From Microcebus murinus (taxonomy: Eukaryota > Chordata > Mammalia > Primates > Cheirogaleidae): a stretch of DNA of 64,000 nucleotides. Below, in pieces: positions 38,036-49,204 of this stretch (position 1 is its first letter; each line of letters opens with the position of its first letter). The translations under genes and the position numbers were made by a program. A model generated the notes under the pieces. The model saw nothing but the letters and a program-made list of their open reading frames with translations. It made no database searches and was not told the DNA's origin. The stretch covers positions 13,070,501 through 13,134,500 of the forward strand of contig NC_134119.1 of NCBI RefSeq assembly GCF_040939455.1. Reading direction: 5' to 3'.

Positions 38036-38239
38036 TGAAAGTTTTACTTCACTTTGTCCCATTGGCTGTGGATCCTTTGCTGGTGGCTTGAGCGCGGAGC
38101 AAGTTCAGAAAGCACGTGCCATGGTGGGGGCGGGTGCGAAGTCACAGACTCCCCAACCTCTCGTGCCCTCACACCTACCCCAGGCTTCCCTGGAAACCTA
38201 GAGAATCCAGCATTTTACAGACTTTTTAACAAATAAGAG

Positions 38240-38810
38240 CCTCTTCATTGAGATATAATTCACACTCTGTACAAGTTCTCCATTTTAAATTGTATCGTCA
38301 CGTGGTTTTTATTATGTTCACAGAGTTGTGCCACCAATGCCACCATCAAATTTAGAACATTCTCATCACCCCCAATGAGAAAGGGCACGCTTATTAGCAG
38401 TCATTTTCCCTTCTCCCCTCACCCAGCCCCTGGCCCAGTCGACGTTCTGTGCATTTGCTTGTGCTAGGCATTTCATATGAGTTATAGAGTATGTGACCTT
38501 TTGTGTCTGAGTCCTTTCACTTAGAATAATGTTTTCAAGGCTTGTCCTCGTCATCGTAGTGTTCGTGCATCAGCACAGAGGGTGCCTGGCTTTGGTGACG
38601 CAAAAGCGATATGCGCTTGCGACTTACGATGTTTCCAACTTGCGATGGGCTTGTTGGGCCGCAACCCCATCGTAAGTCAGGGAGCACATTCGCTTATTTT
38701 TTATGGCTGAGTAGTGCTCCATCGTATAGCTATACCACATATCCTGGTGTACGTTTAGGAGTGAGATTGCGGGGTCATGGGGTAACCGTGTTTAACCTTT
38801 GAAGAATTCA
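38240..38810 (+). mobile_element. L1-derived fragment interrupted by a DNA-element fragment
   Basis: The L1-like text is agttgtgccaccaatgccacc, gagtcctttcacttagaataatg and ttatggctgagtagtgctcc. Between 38590 and 38690, agcgatatgcgcttgcgac and ccccatcgtaagtcaggg look like a Tigger-type insertion. Confidence 0.55.
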
Positions 38811-38824
38811 GAGTTGTAAACGAG

Positions 38825-40140
38825 CTCATCTCCTATACTTAACTCTCATGACCCCACATCGTCCCTACTGGCCCCTGTCCTATTTCTGGCCTCTTCTGCA
38901 AAGCCACGCTTCTGAGGAGGGCGTCAGTGCTCCTGTGTTGGTTTCCTCTCCTCCCACTGTCTCCTGCCGGCTACACCGTGACCCCATCCGGCATCCACAT
39001 CCTCGCTGAGCTTCCCGAAGACTCCACGCTGCCTTTTCCAGTGGAGTTTTTCAGTCCTCATCAGCCTTGATCTCTCAGCAGTATTAGACATGGCTGATGG
39101 TTCTTCTGGAACCATCTTTTCCTTCGACTTTGCCTCCACAGTTCTGATTGTCCTCCTATTTCCTTGGCACCTTCTTCTCCCCTCTCTGGCCATTAAATGT
39201 TGGGGTGACTGCAGGCGTGGCCCTGTCCTTGTTCCCCCTGCATGTTCTTTTTCCTGGGTGATCTCACCCACAGCTGTAGCTCTATGACTCATCAGTTTAT
39301 ATTCCCAACCTCGGTACCTTCTGAGTCATGATGCAGAGGGCCTGCTGCCCACCTGACCTCCCTACCTGTTCATGGTTGTCTCACACTCACCATATCCAAA
39401 ACCAATTTCATAACTTAACTGGCCCCCTTCCTGCACCTAGGCAAAGCACCTACCACTTCTCCTTCGTGGTGCAAAAGCCCAGCGTTCTGCCAGTGGTCTA
39501 GGCCAGGGACATGGACTTATTATTCTTGATTCTTTTGTTCGTTGCCCCTTTGTGTCTTTTTGTGACTTAACTTTGTCTACTCAGGTGGATAGAACTTTTA
39601 TCCTGGAGACTGAAGTCAAAGCAGCCTTTCTGCTAGAGAGGATGGCTTTGTTTTCAGCATAATCCAGTGCCTGGAAATAATTACCCAAGCTCAAAAGTCT
39701 GTTCTCTGTGAAACGACTGGTGGCCTGTCTTTCTTTTCCACCTAGGGACCAGTATTCTTTGAAATGGCCCCCTTGCCTCTGATTCCTTTCCTTCCCGGCA
39801 TATTAATGTCACTTTTAGTGGGCTCTTTCTAAAACACTGAGTCCCACTCTGCTTTTAAATTTCCAGTGGCTCCCTGAGACCACAGCCTTTAGTGGAGATT
39901 CAAGGCCTTGCTCCTGTCTTTTCTTGCCTGGGGTCAGCGCTGCAGGGCCCTGCAGAATCTCTTCCCCCTGTGCTGCCTGCCTGGCTGTCTTGTTTGTGTC
40001 CTGACCTGCCAGGTTCATTCCTGTGAGCCACACTTTGCAGCTCTTTGCATCCTGCTGTCCTTGAGGGCCACCCTCCCCCACCTTGTCCCAGTCCTTGGAG
40101 ACCCAGGCCTTCCCTCTTTCTGAGCCCTTTATTTATACCT
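38825..40140 (+). mobile_element. L2 LINE, long 3' fragment
   Basis: Forward L2 order is visible: ttgatctctcagcagtattagac, gtgatctcacccacagctg, caccatatccaaaaccaatttc, agtggctccctgagaccacag. Confidence 0.75.
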
Positions 40141-40189
40141 CTCCTACAGTGGAGTCCTTTAGGTTCCAAAGTCAAAATCACCCTTGAAA

Positions 40190-40275
40190 GTACCTTAAAT
40201 TGCCCGTGAAAGTAATCAGCTTTGATCAGAAATTCTCATGCATACTAACAGTTTGAGAATTTCCAAGCTAGACTA
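40190..40275. mobile_element. MER5-like fragment
   Basis: The text cagaaattctcatgcatac and acagtttgagaatttc resemble a MER5 end. Confidence 0.35.
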
Positions 40276-40442
40276 AAGGAGGAATGAAAGGCAAGTTCAC
40301 GTACACATTTCTGGGTATCACATCGTTATGCCTTGAATTCAGCTACCAAATCCCTACAGGCAGATAGGGCTGGGTGGATGACTCAGAAGCCTCCTGTTTG
40401 CCTAGTAGACTTGCTCCTTTGTCTTAATTATTAAGCCTCTGC

Positions 40443-40665
40443 AGCTGTGCTGTCCAACACAGTAGCCACTAGTTGTATGCAGCTGTTTAAATTTACATTA
40501 ATAAAAATTTAAAATGTTCCTTCCTCCATTGTGCTAGCCACATACCAAGTGCCCAGAAGCCACAGGTGGCCAGGGGCTGCTGTATCAGGCAGGGCAGATG
40601 TAGAACACATACAGAACATTGCCATCATTAGAGCAAGCTCTGTCGCACAGCACTGTTCTGTAGCC
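40443..40665 (+). mobile_element. hAT-like MITE
   Basis: The text gtgctgtccaacacagtagcc and cgcacagcactgttct form the ends. The interior agccactagttg, gctagccacataccaagtgcc matches a common MITE. A reverse relative lies at 57480-57650. Confidence 0.55.
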
Positions 40666-40677
40666 TTAATAGATTCA

Positions 40678-40812
40678 TGGCAGGAGGCTGAGGCAGGAGG
40701 ATCGCTTGAGCCCAGGAGTTTGAGGTTGCTGCGAGCTAGGCTGATGCCACAGCACTCACTCTAGCCTGGGCAACAAAGCGAGCCTCACTCTCTCTCTCAA
40801 AAAAGAGAAAAA
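40678..40812 (+). mobile_element. Lemur-type Alu, 5'-truncated
   Basis: Only the right monomer 3' part is present (ggaggctgaggcaggagg to ctctctctctc plus an A-rich tail). Confidence 0.85.
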
Positions 40813-41606
40813 GATAGATGAGTGGGTTTGTTGTGAGTCCTGTGCTGGATGCTGTAGGTGAGAGAACACCAAGCCAGGGACTGGCACGGCGTAGAACGTG
40901 CTCCATAAATGATCGTTGTGTTAGACTTTGAGTTTTGCATGATCAGACCCTCCTGGGCCTGCCTGTTCTTCTTGGAAAAGTTGTACTAAGAACATAGCTT
41001 TCTTCTTATCTTTTACTGAGGCTCTGCCTTTCAGCCAGGCCCTTTGGCCCCGTGGCACCGACCGGGGTGAAGTTCCACAGGACATGCTGGTGCGCTGGGC
41101 TGCCCTCTCTCCAGCTTTCCGCGTGCTTCATTGTAATTATTCATTTACCCGTGCGTGTGTGCCTTCTAGGCCGATGTGGGGACCAGGTAACTCTCGCCTC
41201 TTTTGACTAGCAGGGGACTGGAGATTCATAGTTGCTGCTCGACAAATGCTTTTTGAACGAAGGATCTCTTCCAAGAACTATACACTGATTAACTTGAAGC
41301 AGAAAGAATGGTTTATTGGATTTTCCTTTCAAGTGATAAAATCAGTGCCTCTCCTTGACAAGCCAAAGTATACAAAGAAAAAGCTAAAACTCTTCTCCTG
41401 CCAGGTAACCAGTGACGACAGTTAGTAATATAGTTAGTAATGTTTTTGTCTGTGCTCCTCCCTCCATGCTTATAAAAATATAAACAAACCTGTACACTAC
41501 ACATAATGGGGTTGAACTTTCTAGGACCTGGGCATCCCAGCAAGGCATCCCTCATCTCTGATTCCTGTATTTACCTTATTCTCTTTCTCTGCTTCCCCCT
41601 TTAAAG
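40813..41606. other. Unique sequence, no gene seen
   Basis: An 80-codon minus-strand frame at 41313-41555 without recognisable content. Confidence 0.35.
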
Positions 41607-41779
41607 CAGCGGTTCCCAGCCTTTTTGGCACCAGGGACCGGTTTCATGGAAGACAGTTTCTCCACGGACCAGTGGGGGTGATGGGGGGCGGTGGGGAGCT
41701 CAGGGGGTGATGGGCAGCCCATTTCCTAACAGGCCATGGACCAGTATGGGGCAGGGATGGGGAGGGTTGGGGACCTCAA
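41607..41779. mobile_element. Non-autonomous hAT-like DNA element
   Basis: It begins CAGCGGTTCCCAGCC and ends near GGTTGGGGACCTCAA, imperfect inverted ends. The flanks ctttaaag (41599-41606) and gtttaaag (41780-41787) fit an 8-bp target duplication with one change. Confidence 0.75.
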
Positions 41780-42124
41780 GTTTAAAGGATTTCAGGGTTG
41801 GATTTAATTATCTGAAAGTTCAGATGACTTGACAAACAGGGAATCTGGAGTTTCCACCTGCAGGGAGAACCCTGGAAGATTGTTCGTGTGGAAACGGGGG
41901 CCGTGTGTGGTGGCATCATATGATTTTATTTTATTTTTAAAGAGAAGCTAGAAATCTGGATTTTAAAATGCAGTTTCTGCCAACCTTAAAACATTGACAA
42001 ACCTACTCAAATTTTAAAAGTAACGCCCAGCTCTGGGTGGCTTGGATTCAGCCTGCAGGTCCTTAAGTCGGCCACCTCTGGCCAGGCTGTAGGTTCCCCT
42101 AAACTGATGTCCTGATCGTTGCGG

Positions 42125-42463
<339 letters not shown>

Positions 42464-42479
42464 AGCCGCGGCTTTTCTA

Positions 42480-43500
42480 GAGCTCATCTCATGGGCGGCA
42501 GTGGGCTCCCTTCCAATAAGGCTGGCCTGGTTTTGTGCCCCACCTCCCCATGGTCCTCCCATGGCTCCCCAGCCCCACACTTTAGTCTTTCAAACCAGGT
42601 GGCTATTTTCTTGAGTTGGAACCAGATACAGTAGTAATTGGTAAGAGCTGATGGGCCGTGTTGTAAGACAAATATGTATCTTTAAAATCTAGACTCATCT
42701 CAAGCCTGGTGAGATGCTGACGCTCTGAGAGGCCCGAGGGAGCTAGATGGAGACAGGAAAGAGCAGATTGCATTTCTCTCCGTTGAGTGGGACGCAGGGG
42801 AAGATGAACCTGACAAGTAATCTTATGCTCGCCCTAGCTGAGGCCACGCCTGAACTGCTGCCCGTAGGTCTAGATCCGTACCTGCTTTCTGGGCCCTTGA
42901 CTCAGATTGCAGGGGCAGGACTGGGGAACCCAGAGCCAGGCTGAAGGTCTTAAGGGAAGTACCACAGGAGAGCCTCAGACTTAAAAGGGTCCTATACGGA
43001 AAAGGGCAAAGAACCCAGACTACAATTTCGGTTAAATGGTCATCTCAGTGGGAGTCTCCTCAAAGGGAGCGTGTTCTCCCTGGAGAAAGTCTTCAGCCTT
43101 TTTTTTTTTTTTTTTTTTTCTGCTAAATGATTGTGTAACAATAGCTCTTCCCAAGAAGAATGGAGAGAACTAGGAAATGGGTGGCCTGAGGAAACCTCAA
43201 GCGCTTTCCCCCCTTAGATTTTTGAGTAGTTGCATTTAGCTACATGGCCCCACCACAAGCAGGATTTTAACCCCCTACTTTTGGGGGAAAATGGGCTCTT
43301 TAGGCAAGAAACTGGAATGGCTGAGTGCCTGCTGAAAGGGGAATCTCCTGTCTTAGGGCACCTTTTGGACCTTGGAAGGGCCAGGCTCCCTTTTTCATAA
43401 TCTTTCCTGCTGACTTCACAACCCTGTTGCCTTTTTGGCTTGCTGGAAGAAATTCTTAGACTGGGGAAGAAAAACTGGAGCTTCCTGTGAGTCTGGTCAG
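42480..43500. other. Unique sequence, no gene seen
   Basis: A T-run lies at 43099-43119. A 168-codon minus-strand frame at 43214-43720 has no recognisable domain. Confidence 0.35.
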
Positions 43501-43743
43501 CTGGCACACCTCGGAGCTTTGTTAACCCGGTGCAGTCGGTCACGTGTGTGCTTCGGGGCACTTCCCAGCTGGGCCATGTGCCGGGCACTGGGCTGCCGCA
43601 AAGGACAGACAGGCCGAGATCAAAACCACAATCTGGTTCTGGAGGACACACAGTAGACAAGTGAATCAGCAAAGGAAGATAATTTTCAGTGAGGGATGAC
43701 TGAAATGAAGGAAGAAACAAAAATAACTTTAAGAATGATTATA

Positions 43744-44072
43744 GGCCGGGGCGCGGTGGCTCACGCCTGTAATCCTAGCACTTTGGGAGGCCGAGGCGGG
43801 CGGATTGCTCAAGGTCAGGAGTTCAAAACCAGCCTGAGCGAGACCCCGTCTCTACTAAAAATAGAAAGAAATTAATTGACCAACTAAAAATATATATACA
43901 AGAAAATTAGCCGGGCATGGTGGCGCATGCCTGTAGTCCCAGCTACTCGGGAGGCAGAGGCAGGAGGATCACTAGAGCCCAGGAGTTTGAGGTTGCTGTG
44001 AGCTAGGCTGACGCCACGGCACTCACTCTAGCCTGGGCAACAAAGTGAGACTCTGTTTCAAAAAAAAAAAAA
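43744..44072 (+). mobile_element. Lemur-type Alu, full length
   Basis: It starts ggccggggcgcggtgg. The target duplication aagaatgattata is at 43731-43743 and 44073-44085. Confidence 0.95.
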
Positions 44073-44251
44073 AAGAATGATTATAATAAAGAGGCCAGAG
44101 GTTGGGTTGGTCAGGGAAGGCCTGTCTGGGGAAGTGACATATGAGTCAGAAGCTGAAGTTGGCAACTATCGAGAATATTGGGCATAGAACATTCTAGATA
44201 GAGGGGCCAGCCAAGTGCAAATGAGCCTGGCTTGTCTGAGGAGCAGGAGGA

Positions 44252-44392
44252 GGCCACTGTGGGGTGCATTGGCATGTGCTTGTAGCCCTAGCTCCTCGAG
44301 AGACTGAGGTGGGTGTGTTGCTTGAGTCTAGGAGTTCGAGATCAGCCTGGGCAACATAGCAAGACCCTGTCTCAAAGTAAAAATAAAACAAG
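44252..44392 (+). mobile_element. Old Alu monomer
   Basis: The text tgtgcttgtagccctagctcc, ggagttcgagatcagcctggg and accctgtctcaaag. Confidence 0.65.
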
Positions 44393-44509
44393 AAAGGAGG
44401 CTGTGTGGAGTTAAGTGGATGAAGGAGAAAAAACAGTGAGCAGGACCAGGTCACTGGGACACTGCAGGTCTCGATGAGATGTTGAGTGTCTACAGTAAGC
44501 CCCTTGGAG

Positions 44510-44701
44510 CAGGGGTCCTTGAACTTTTTAAACGGGGCCAGTTCACTGTCCCTCAGACCGTTGGAGAGTGCGGCGCACATTCCACACATGCATACTGTGG
44601 GCCCGGGACGAGTCGGCTGCTAAGCAGGACAGGCAGCGGTGGCAAAAACACCCGGTGTGCAGGGTAAATGTCCGCGGCGGGCTGCAGTTTGAGGACCCCT
44701 G
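44510..44701. mobile_element. Non-autonomous hAT element with perfect 8-bp target duplication
   Basis: The ends CAGGGGTCCTTGAACT and AGTTTGAGGACCCCTG are inverted repeats (14 of 16). The 8-mer ccttggag occurs at 44502-44509 and again at 44702-44709. The interior matches the copy at 4380. Confidence 0.92.
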
Positions 44702-44837
44702 CCTTGGAGGGTTTGTGCAAGGGAGTGCCCCATCTTGCTTAGGTTTTAAGAAGGCTGGCCAGTGCATAGTCACAACTGTGAAGCTTGGATGGACATGAAC
44801 AGGCACAGATGTGAGGGTGGGTGGGGAAGGAATATCC

Positions 44838-45167
44838 TTTTTCTTTTTTTTTTGAGACAGTGTCTCACTCTTGCCCTGGCTAGAGTGCCATGGTATCAGC
44901 CTAGCTCACAGCAACCTCAAACTCATGGGCTCAAGCAATCCTCCTGCTTCAGCCTCCCATGCCTGGGATTATAGGCATGCACCAGCTTGCCAGCTTGCCT
45001 TGCTAATTTTTCTGTATATATTTTTAGTTGGCCAATTAATTTCTTTCTATTTAGAGACGTGGTCTCGCTCTTGCTCAGGCTGGTTTCGAACTCCTGACCT
45101 TGAGCGATCCTCCTGCCTTGGCCTCCCAGAGTGCTAGGATTACAGGAGTGAGCCACCATGCCCGGCC
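44838..45167 (-). mobile_element. Lemur-type Alu
   Basis: The flanks aggaatatcctttt and aggaatgtcccttt are a diverged target duplication. Confidence 0.93.
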
Positions 45168-45720
45168 AGGAATGTCCCTTTTGGGGGGAGCACCTGTTAC
45201 GTGCCAGACACTGCATAGGTACTTTCATCCTCACCCTGCGAGGGTTGGCATTCGTAATACTTTTTGCAGATAACCAGGACTCTGATGCTCCTGTAGGGGT
45301 GCCACTTGTGCCACCGTGCTGTGTGAGCCTGGAATTCTCTCTGACCCGCTCTCCCAAACTTGTTAAACCTCATTGAGTTGGGAGGAGGGTGCATGGGAGG
45401 CGTCCTGGGAGGGTGGGGCTGGGATTGCCGGCCCCTGGAGAGCTCTTTGATCTGTGAGAAAGTCCTTAGTGCTGGCGGGATTTCGAGCCGGCTGGGTTGA
45501 ACCCACAATACAGCCTGAGAGGGTTTACTGTGAACGTTTGTGTTTCTCGTCAGTGAACCTTTCTCAGAAGAAGGCTGGGAAGAGCCAGTCTGGTGACTAC
45601 CGTGGAGAAGTTGCAAAAAGATTTGGGGAAACCGGTGTGAGATTTTTCTTCCCTGGCTCCTTCCTTCCTCCACAGGAGAGTATTGGGCCGAGGCTCCTGG
45701 TTCTCTAATGAGCCAGGGCC
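45168..45720. other. Unique/MIR sequence around the weak candidate exon
   Basis: A MIR-like piece (acgtgccagacactgcatagg) is seen at 45199-45260. The rest is unique, including 45554-45634. Confidence 0.35.
45554..45634 (+). CDS. Weak candidate cassette exon in intron 2
   Basis: The acceptor tttgtgtttctcgtcag ends at 45553 and a modest donor (ACCG|gtgtga) begins at 45635. The 81 nt are a multiple of three and stay open in the phase set by exon 2 (V-N-L-S-Q-K-K-A-G-K-S-Q-S-G..., ...V-A-K-R-F-G-E-T). The donor lacks the consensus A at -2 and A at +4, and an open frame of this length is not rare by chance. I keep it only as a low-confidence lead. Confidence 0.13.
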
Positions 45721-45880
45721 TTTCACTTTGCATGCATTGTCTCATTTAACCCTAACCTGCCTTTTTGGAAGATTCTAATGGGTACAGCTGAATGCATGAC
45801 TGCCTCACAGAGAGGCTAGGTAGCTTGCCCAAGGCCACACAGCTGGCGGGTGGCAGTGCTCGAATCCAGGCCACAGTGTC
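45720..45880 (-). mobile_element. MIR SINE
   Basis: The text cattgtctcatttaaccctaac, tagcttgcccaaggccacac and ctggcgggtggcagtg. Confidence 0.75.
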
Positions 45881-46054
45881 CTGGCTCGGGAGCTCACACG
45901 CTGAATGGCAGTGCCCATGCCGGCCAGGCCCCTTCCGGTGGAGAATTACCAGGGGGCACTCACAACCGCAGGAGAGGCAGCTGCCCTGGGCAGTTAAGGG
46001 CTTGGGCTGCAACCCAGCCGTGATGGAGGTGGGGCATGCTGCATCCATCTGCCA

Positions 46055-46160
46055 CCTTTGAGCATGTGACTTTGCCTTACTGAGCCTCACTCATAAAATG
46101 GGTACAAAAACACCCTCCCTAACTCATGGGATTCTTGGGAGGATTCCTAAAGTAGCTTCT
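46055..46160 (+). mobile_element. MIR fragment
   Basis: The text gtgactttgccttactgagcc and ctcataaaatgggtac. Confidence 0.6.
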
Positions 46161-46329
46161 CTGGTAAACAATAGCTGAGAATGGCATGAGCCCAGTTTGA
46201 AAAGGAAATAGGGAAATATTTCCCTGGCTACACCCTCCTGGTATTTCTCCTGCTCAGCTTTTTGTCCATCTGTAATCAGTTTTGTAATCACTCTGTCCTT
46301 ATTAGCCACAGTACCATGGGCTGTTTTTC

Positions 46330-46640
46330 TCTGAGCATTTAGTTACCTTATCAATAAAATGGGGATGCTGAGAACCTGCCTCCTTGCAGGATTCTGGTGA
46401 GCTGTAAATAAATTGATGTTTGCATTTAGAACAGTGCCTCCCAGATGATAAGAGCTCAGCAAAAGGTAGCTGTTGCTGCTGTTATTTGTTTCTGGCAGTC
46501 CTCCCGAGAGGGCAGAGGCCTTCCCGTGAGCGTCCCTACGCCAGCCCAGGTGTCTAGCAGTTGCTCAGTAACTGTTTGTCGACTGACTTGCCCCAGTGTT
46601 GTTTTCTGTTTGAAATCCGAAGTCAGGGCCAACAGGTGAA
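46330..46640 (+). mobile_element. MIR and L2-end fragments
   Basis: The text taaaatggggatgctgagaacc, gcatttagaacagtgcctcc and aaaggtagctgttgc. Then gcagttgctcagtaactg. Confidence 0.5.
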
Positions 46641-46744
46641 ACATTAAGAATAATTTTCCTTCTTAATGAGTACACACGCCTCGGTGGGTGGTGTGTTTAC
46701 ACGAGGCCAGGCCTGCCTGGTGGCTCGCCGGAAGTTTCTCTATG

Positions 46745-46953
46745 CCAGGTTTCTCACCTCACGCTGCTGGCGTTTTGGCCCTGTCGTTCTTTGCTGTGGG
46801 ACTGTCCTGTGGGATGTTTAGCAACGTCCCTGCTCTCTGTCCACCAGATGCCCGTAGCAGCTCCTCTCCTGGCCCAGTTGTGACAACCAAAAATGTCCCC
46901 AGACATTGCTAAATGTCCCTGGGGGAGGGGGGACCTGGGTGAGAACCGCTGCT
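46745..46953 (-). mobile_element. MER20
   Basis: The text gtttctcacctcacgctgctgg, gatgtttagcaacgtccctgc, cagttgtgacaaccaaaaatg and gtgagaaccgctg, near full length. Confidence 0.85.
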
Positions 46954-47319
46954 TTATTCTAAGCACCTGATCCCCTTAAAAGCAGCACCTGTTTGATTCC
47001 CTCTTTATTTACGGCTGCATCATGATACTTTGCGTCTAACCCCCTTTGGTGTTGCTTCCTGTCTTTGGCTCCTACACCCCACGCTGCAGGGGCTACCCCA
47101 GTCTCTCCTTCTGTGCACTCCCCAGCCTGCAGGCAGGAGCACACATTCTTAGACTCACCCCACCATACCCGAGTGAGGTTAAGCATCTTTTTGACCAGGG
47201 TCATTTGGGCGACATGCTGGGTCTGACATCTTCGCCCCCCCAAAGGAACGTGACAGGGCGACTGCTAGAAGACCTGTCCTTCCTTGGTGTTTCCGTGGAG
47301 AATTTTCTTGTCTCCACCA

Positions 47320-47860
47320 GGTGACTTGTAGGGAGGCTGGCCTCCGCCCAGGGCACCCGGGGAGCGGTGCCGGGTGAGCGGCGGCGCCTCTTCCTTCGTC
47401 TCTCCGCTTTCTGAAGCTGCTTTACCCCCCTTTTCTTCTCAGCCCACTTCTGCGCTTCAGCTGCGGCTGGCCCTGGATCGCCTTTCTGTCTCCGAATCGG
47501 GCCTCTGCTGCTGCAGTTCCCCACTGCAGCGTGAAAGGCACCTGCACCTGAGCTTTTCAGCACCTGAGCCGGGCTGGGGTGGGGGTGTGGCCCGCGTGGC
47601 GCTTCCTCGCGGCGGGTCGAATAATGCAGACGGTCGCAGCCGCCAGAAGCCGCTCCTCCGCCGGCGGCCGGGCAAAGGCCCAAGGCAACCGGTTCCTCCA
47701 CATTCTCTTGGCCTCGGAGATGTGCCCGTGTTGGGGGAGCCTTCTGGGCCTGCTCAGGCGGGGCTTGGGGGCAGTGCTTTCCCCGAGGGAGTCGGGCCCT
47801 GGCAGGTACAATCTGAGAGAGCTTGGCGTTCTGGAACCAGGAAATTCCTGTTGTGATGTT
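47320..47860. promoter_or_regulatory. CpG-island-like block 1 inside ZMYND8 intron 2
   Basis: CpG density is high at 47345-47400 and especially at 47590-47700 (about 15 CpGs in 110 bp by eye), in a genome where CpG is otherwise depleted. Donor-like sites occur at 47372 (CCGG|gtgagc) and 47804 (GGCAG|gtacaa), so a noncoding first exon on the + strand is possible. A 238-codon minus-strand frame across this block has no recognisable domain and is taken as a by-product of GC content. Confidence 0.6.
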
Positions 47861-48595
47861 GTCCCTTTTCCAGAGGGCCCCGGCCCTGTTGTTGGGGAGA
47901 TAGGGCCTGGGTTGCAATTGCCTCTGGTTGTTGAGTGCTAAACACGGGATTCATTTGTAAATCAGCCCCTTTTCCCTAGATTGAAGCAATTTCTGTCCCG
48001 CGGAGCGAGTTTCTGGAAGTTCGTCTTTTACATATGAATGTGCCCTTTAATCACCACTTATGCATTATTGAGAGCTGGGTGGAGGAGCCTGTGTGTAGTG
48101 GGAAAGGATTACACCTCGAGTATAAAAGATGGGTTTTCTCTTTCCTAGGAGAGGCGAATCAGAACTAAAGAGAATTTGAAACAGTTATATTAAAAACAAT
48201 TAAAGACACCTTCAAAATGCAAACTGCACCCACCCCCTCCCCTGGAGTTCCCTTCTGATTCTGTTACTTCAGCCTGCAGAACACCTGTAGTTCCTTATAT
48301 TTATTCGCAATCCAGTGAAATAAATGGCTCTTCGGTGCAGGGCCCTGACGACGTTCAGCTCAGCCGAGCTGCTGTCGAGGGTGATAAATGAGAGCCGAAA
48401 GCCTGGGGACACGAAGGCAGGTCGCTGTGCCTCAGACTGCCCGATTGCAAAGAGGTGACAGTGTCCTTGCCCCGCCGGGCGACCTGACACGTAGGAGACT
48501 GGGGCTGGCCTGGTAAGTGGTGACTCTTAGCCTGTCCTCTCTGCTGCTTCTTCCTCCTCCCCCTGGGAGAGGCCGCTGAGGATCCGGAAGCAGGA
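47861..48595. other. Unique sequence between CpG block 1 and the candidate internal first exon
   Basis: Repeat-free. It includes an AT-rich stretch (48035-48200) and a CpG-containing patch at 48340-48490. It could belong to an internal promoter. Confidence 0.4.
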
Positions 48596-48677
48596 ATGTC
48601 TGCCGTGGGCGAGCCTCTGCTCTCTTTTGAAAAAGAGAGGCTGGGCCCCGTGAGCAGCAACGCTTCCTCGATGGCAG
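48596..48677 (+). CDS. Candidate internal alternative first coding exon of ZMYND8
   Basis: ATG at 48596 opens a frame reading MSAVGEPLLSFEKERLG, then PVSSNASSMA, and ends with a single G at a textbook donor (GGCAG|gtaagt, gt at 48678). The one leftover base is exactly what exon 3 needs (G|AT = Asp), so the product would run ...S-S-M-A-D-P-V-S-T-E-R-T. The start context has G at -3. The same frame is closed upstream by TGA at 48521. The block sits between two CpG-island-like segments in intron 2, consistent with an internal promoter. It could instead be an internal exon using a pyrimidine-rich acceptor at about 48540-48569. Such an isoform would lack exons 1 and 2 and so the IKTE motif and M21. 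No family domain is recognisable. The structure is visible; expression is inferred. Confidence 0.45.
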
Positions 48678-49204
48678 GTAAGTGTCCTCCCCTGGCGCCG
48701 CCTGCCCCTCCCTTGCTCTGCCTCGGAGGTACCCTGGATTCCTGGTGAAATGGCACTTGCCCTAAGTCGAGAGTGACCCTTTCGTTCCACTGCCTCATTT
48801 CCATTCCAGCCCGCCTCCCCTGCTTCTGGATGGGAAGTTCTCATTCCCACGCACGGATTCTTTAGAAGCACAGCCAACTCAGGCCAGGGCAGCCGCTCTG
48901 GAGGGGACGGCTCAGCTGGCCGGCTCTGGGGCCCAGGCCAGCCAGGGCGCAGCCTCATCCTAGAGTCGAGGTGGAGCGTTTGCTTGGGGTTTGTTTGCAG
49001 TTCGATGTTCCTTGTGACTTAGGCATTCTCTCCTGTAAGCACAATTTCGCACCCCCTCCCTCCTCCCCAGCCTGGGCTCCCAATTTATTATTTCTGCTCT
49101 CTGCCAGGAGGAAATTCCAGGCTTTTGTTTCTTTATGATGTAATTGCTGGCTGGGGAGGGCCCAAAGATTCCTGGGGAGGGAGGCCTGTTTGGGTGCCTG
49201 CTCT
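48678..49204. other. Unique sequence between the candidate internal exon and CpG block 2
   Basis: No repeat was recognised. Overlapping minus-strand frames of 140-156 codons are not convincing. Confidence 0.35.

Larger units (their letters stand above)
43560..44838 (-). mobile_element. L2 fragment carrying three later insertions
   Basis: The text atgtgccgggcactgggctg, ggaaggcctgtctggggaagtg and gcatagaacattctagatag continues after the hAT element as ggagggtttgtgcaagggag. It is interrupted by an Alu (43744-44072), an Alu monomer (44252-44392) and a hAT element (44510-44701). Confidence 0.65.

Noticed and set aside
47201..47917. A 238-codon minus-strand open frame
   Set aside because: It coincides with a CpG-island-like block and competing long frames on the other strand. 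The Arg/Ala/Pro-rich composition is typical of translated GC-rich DNA.
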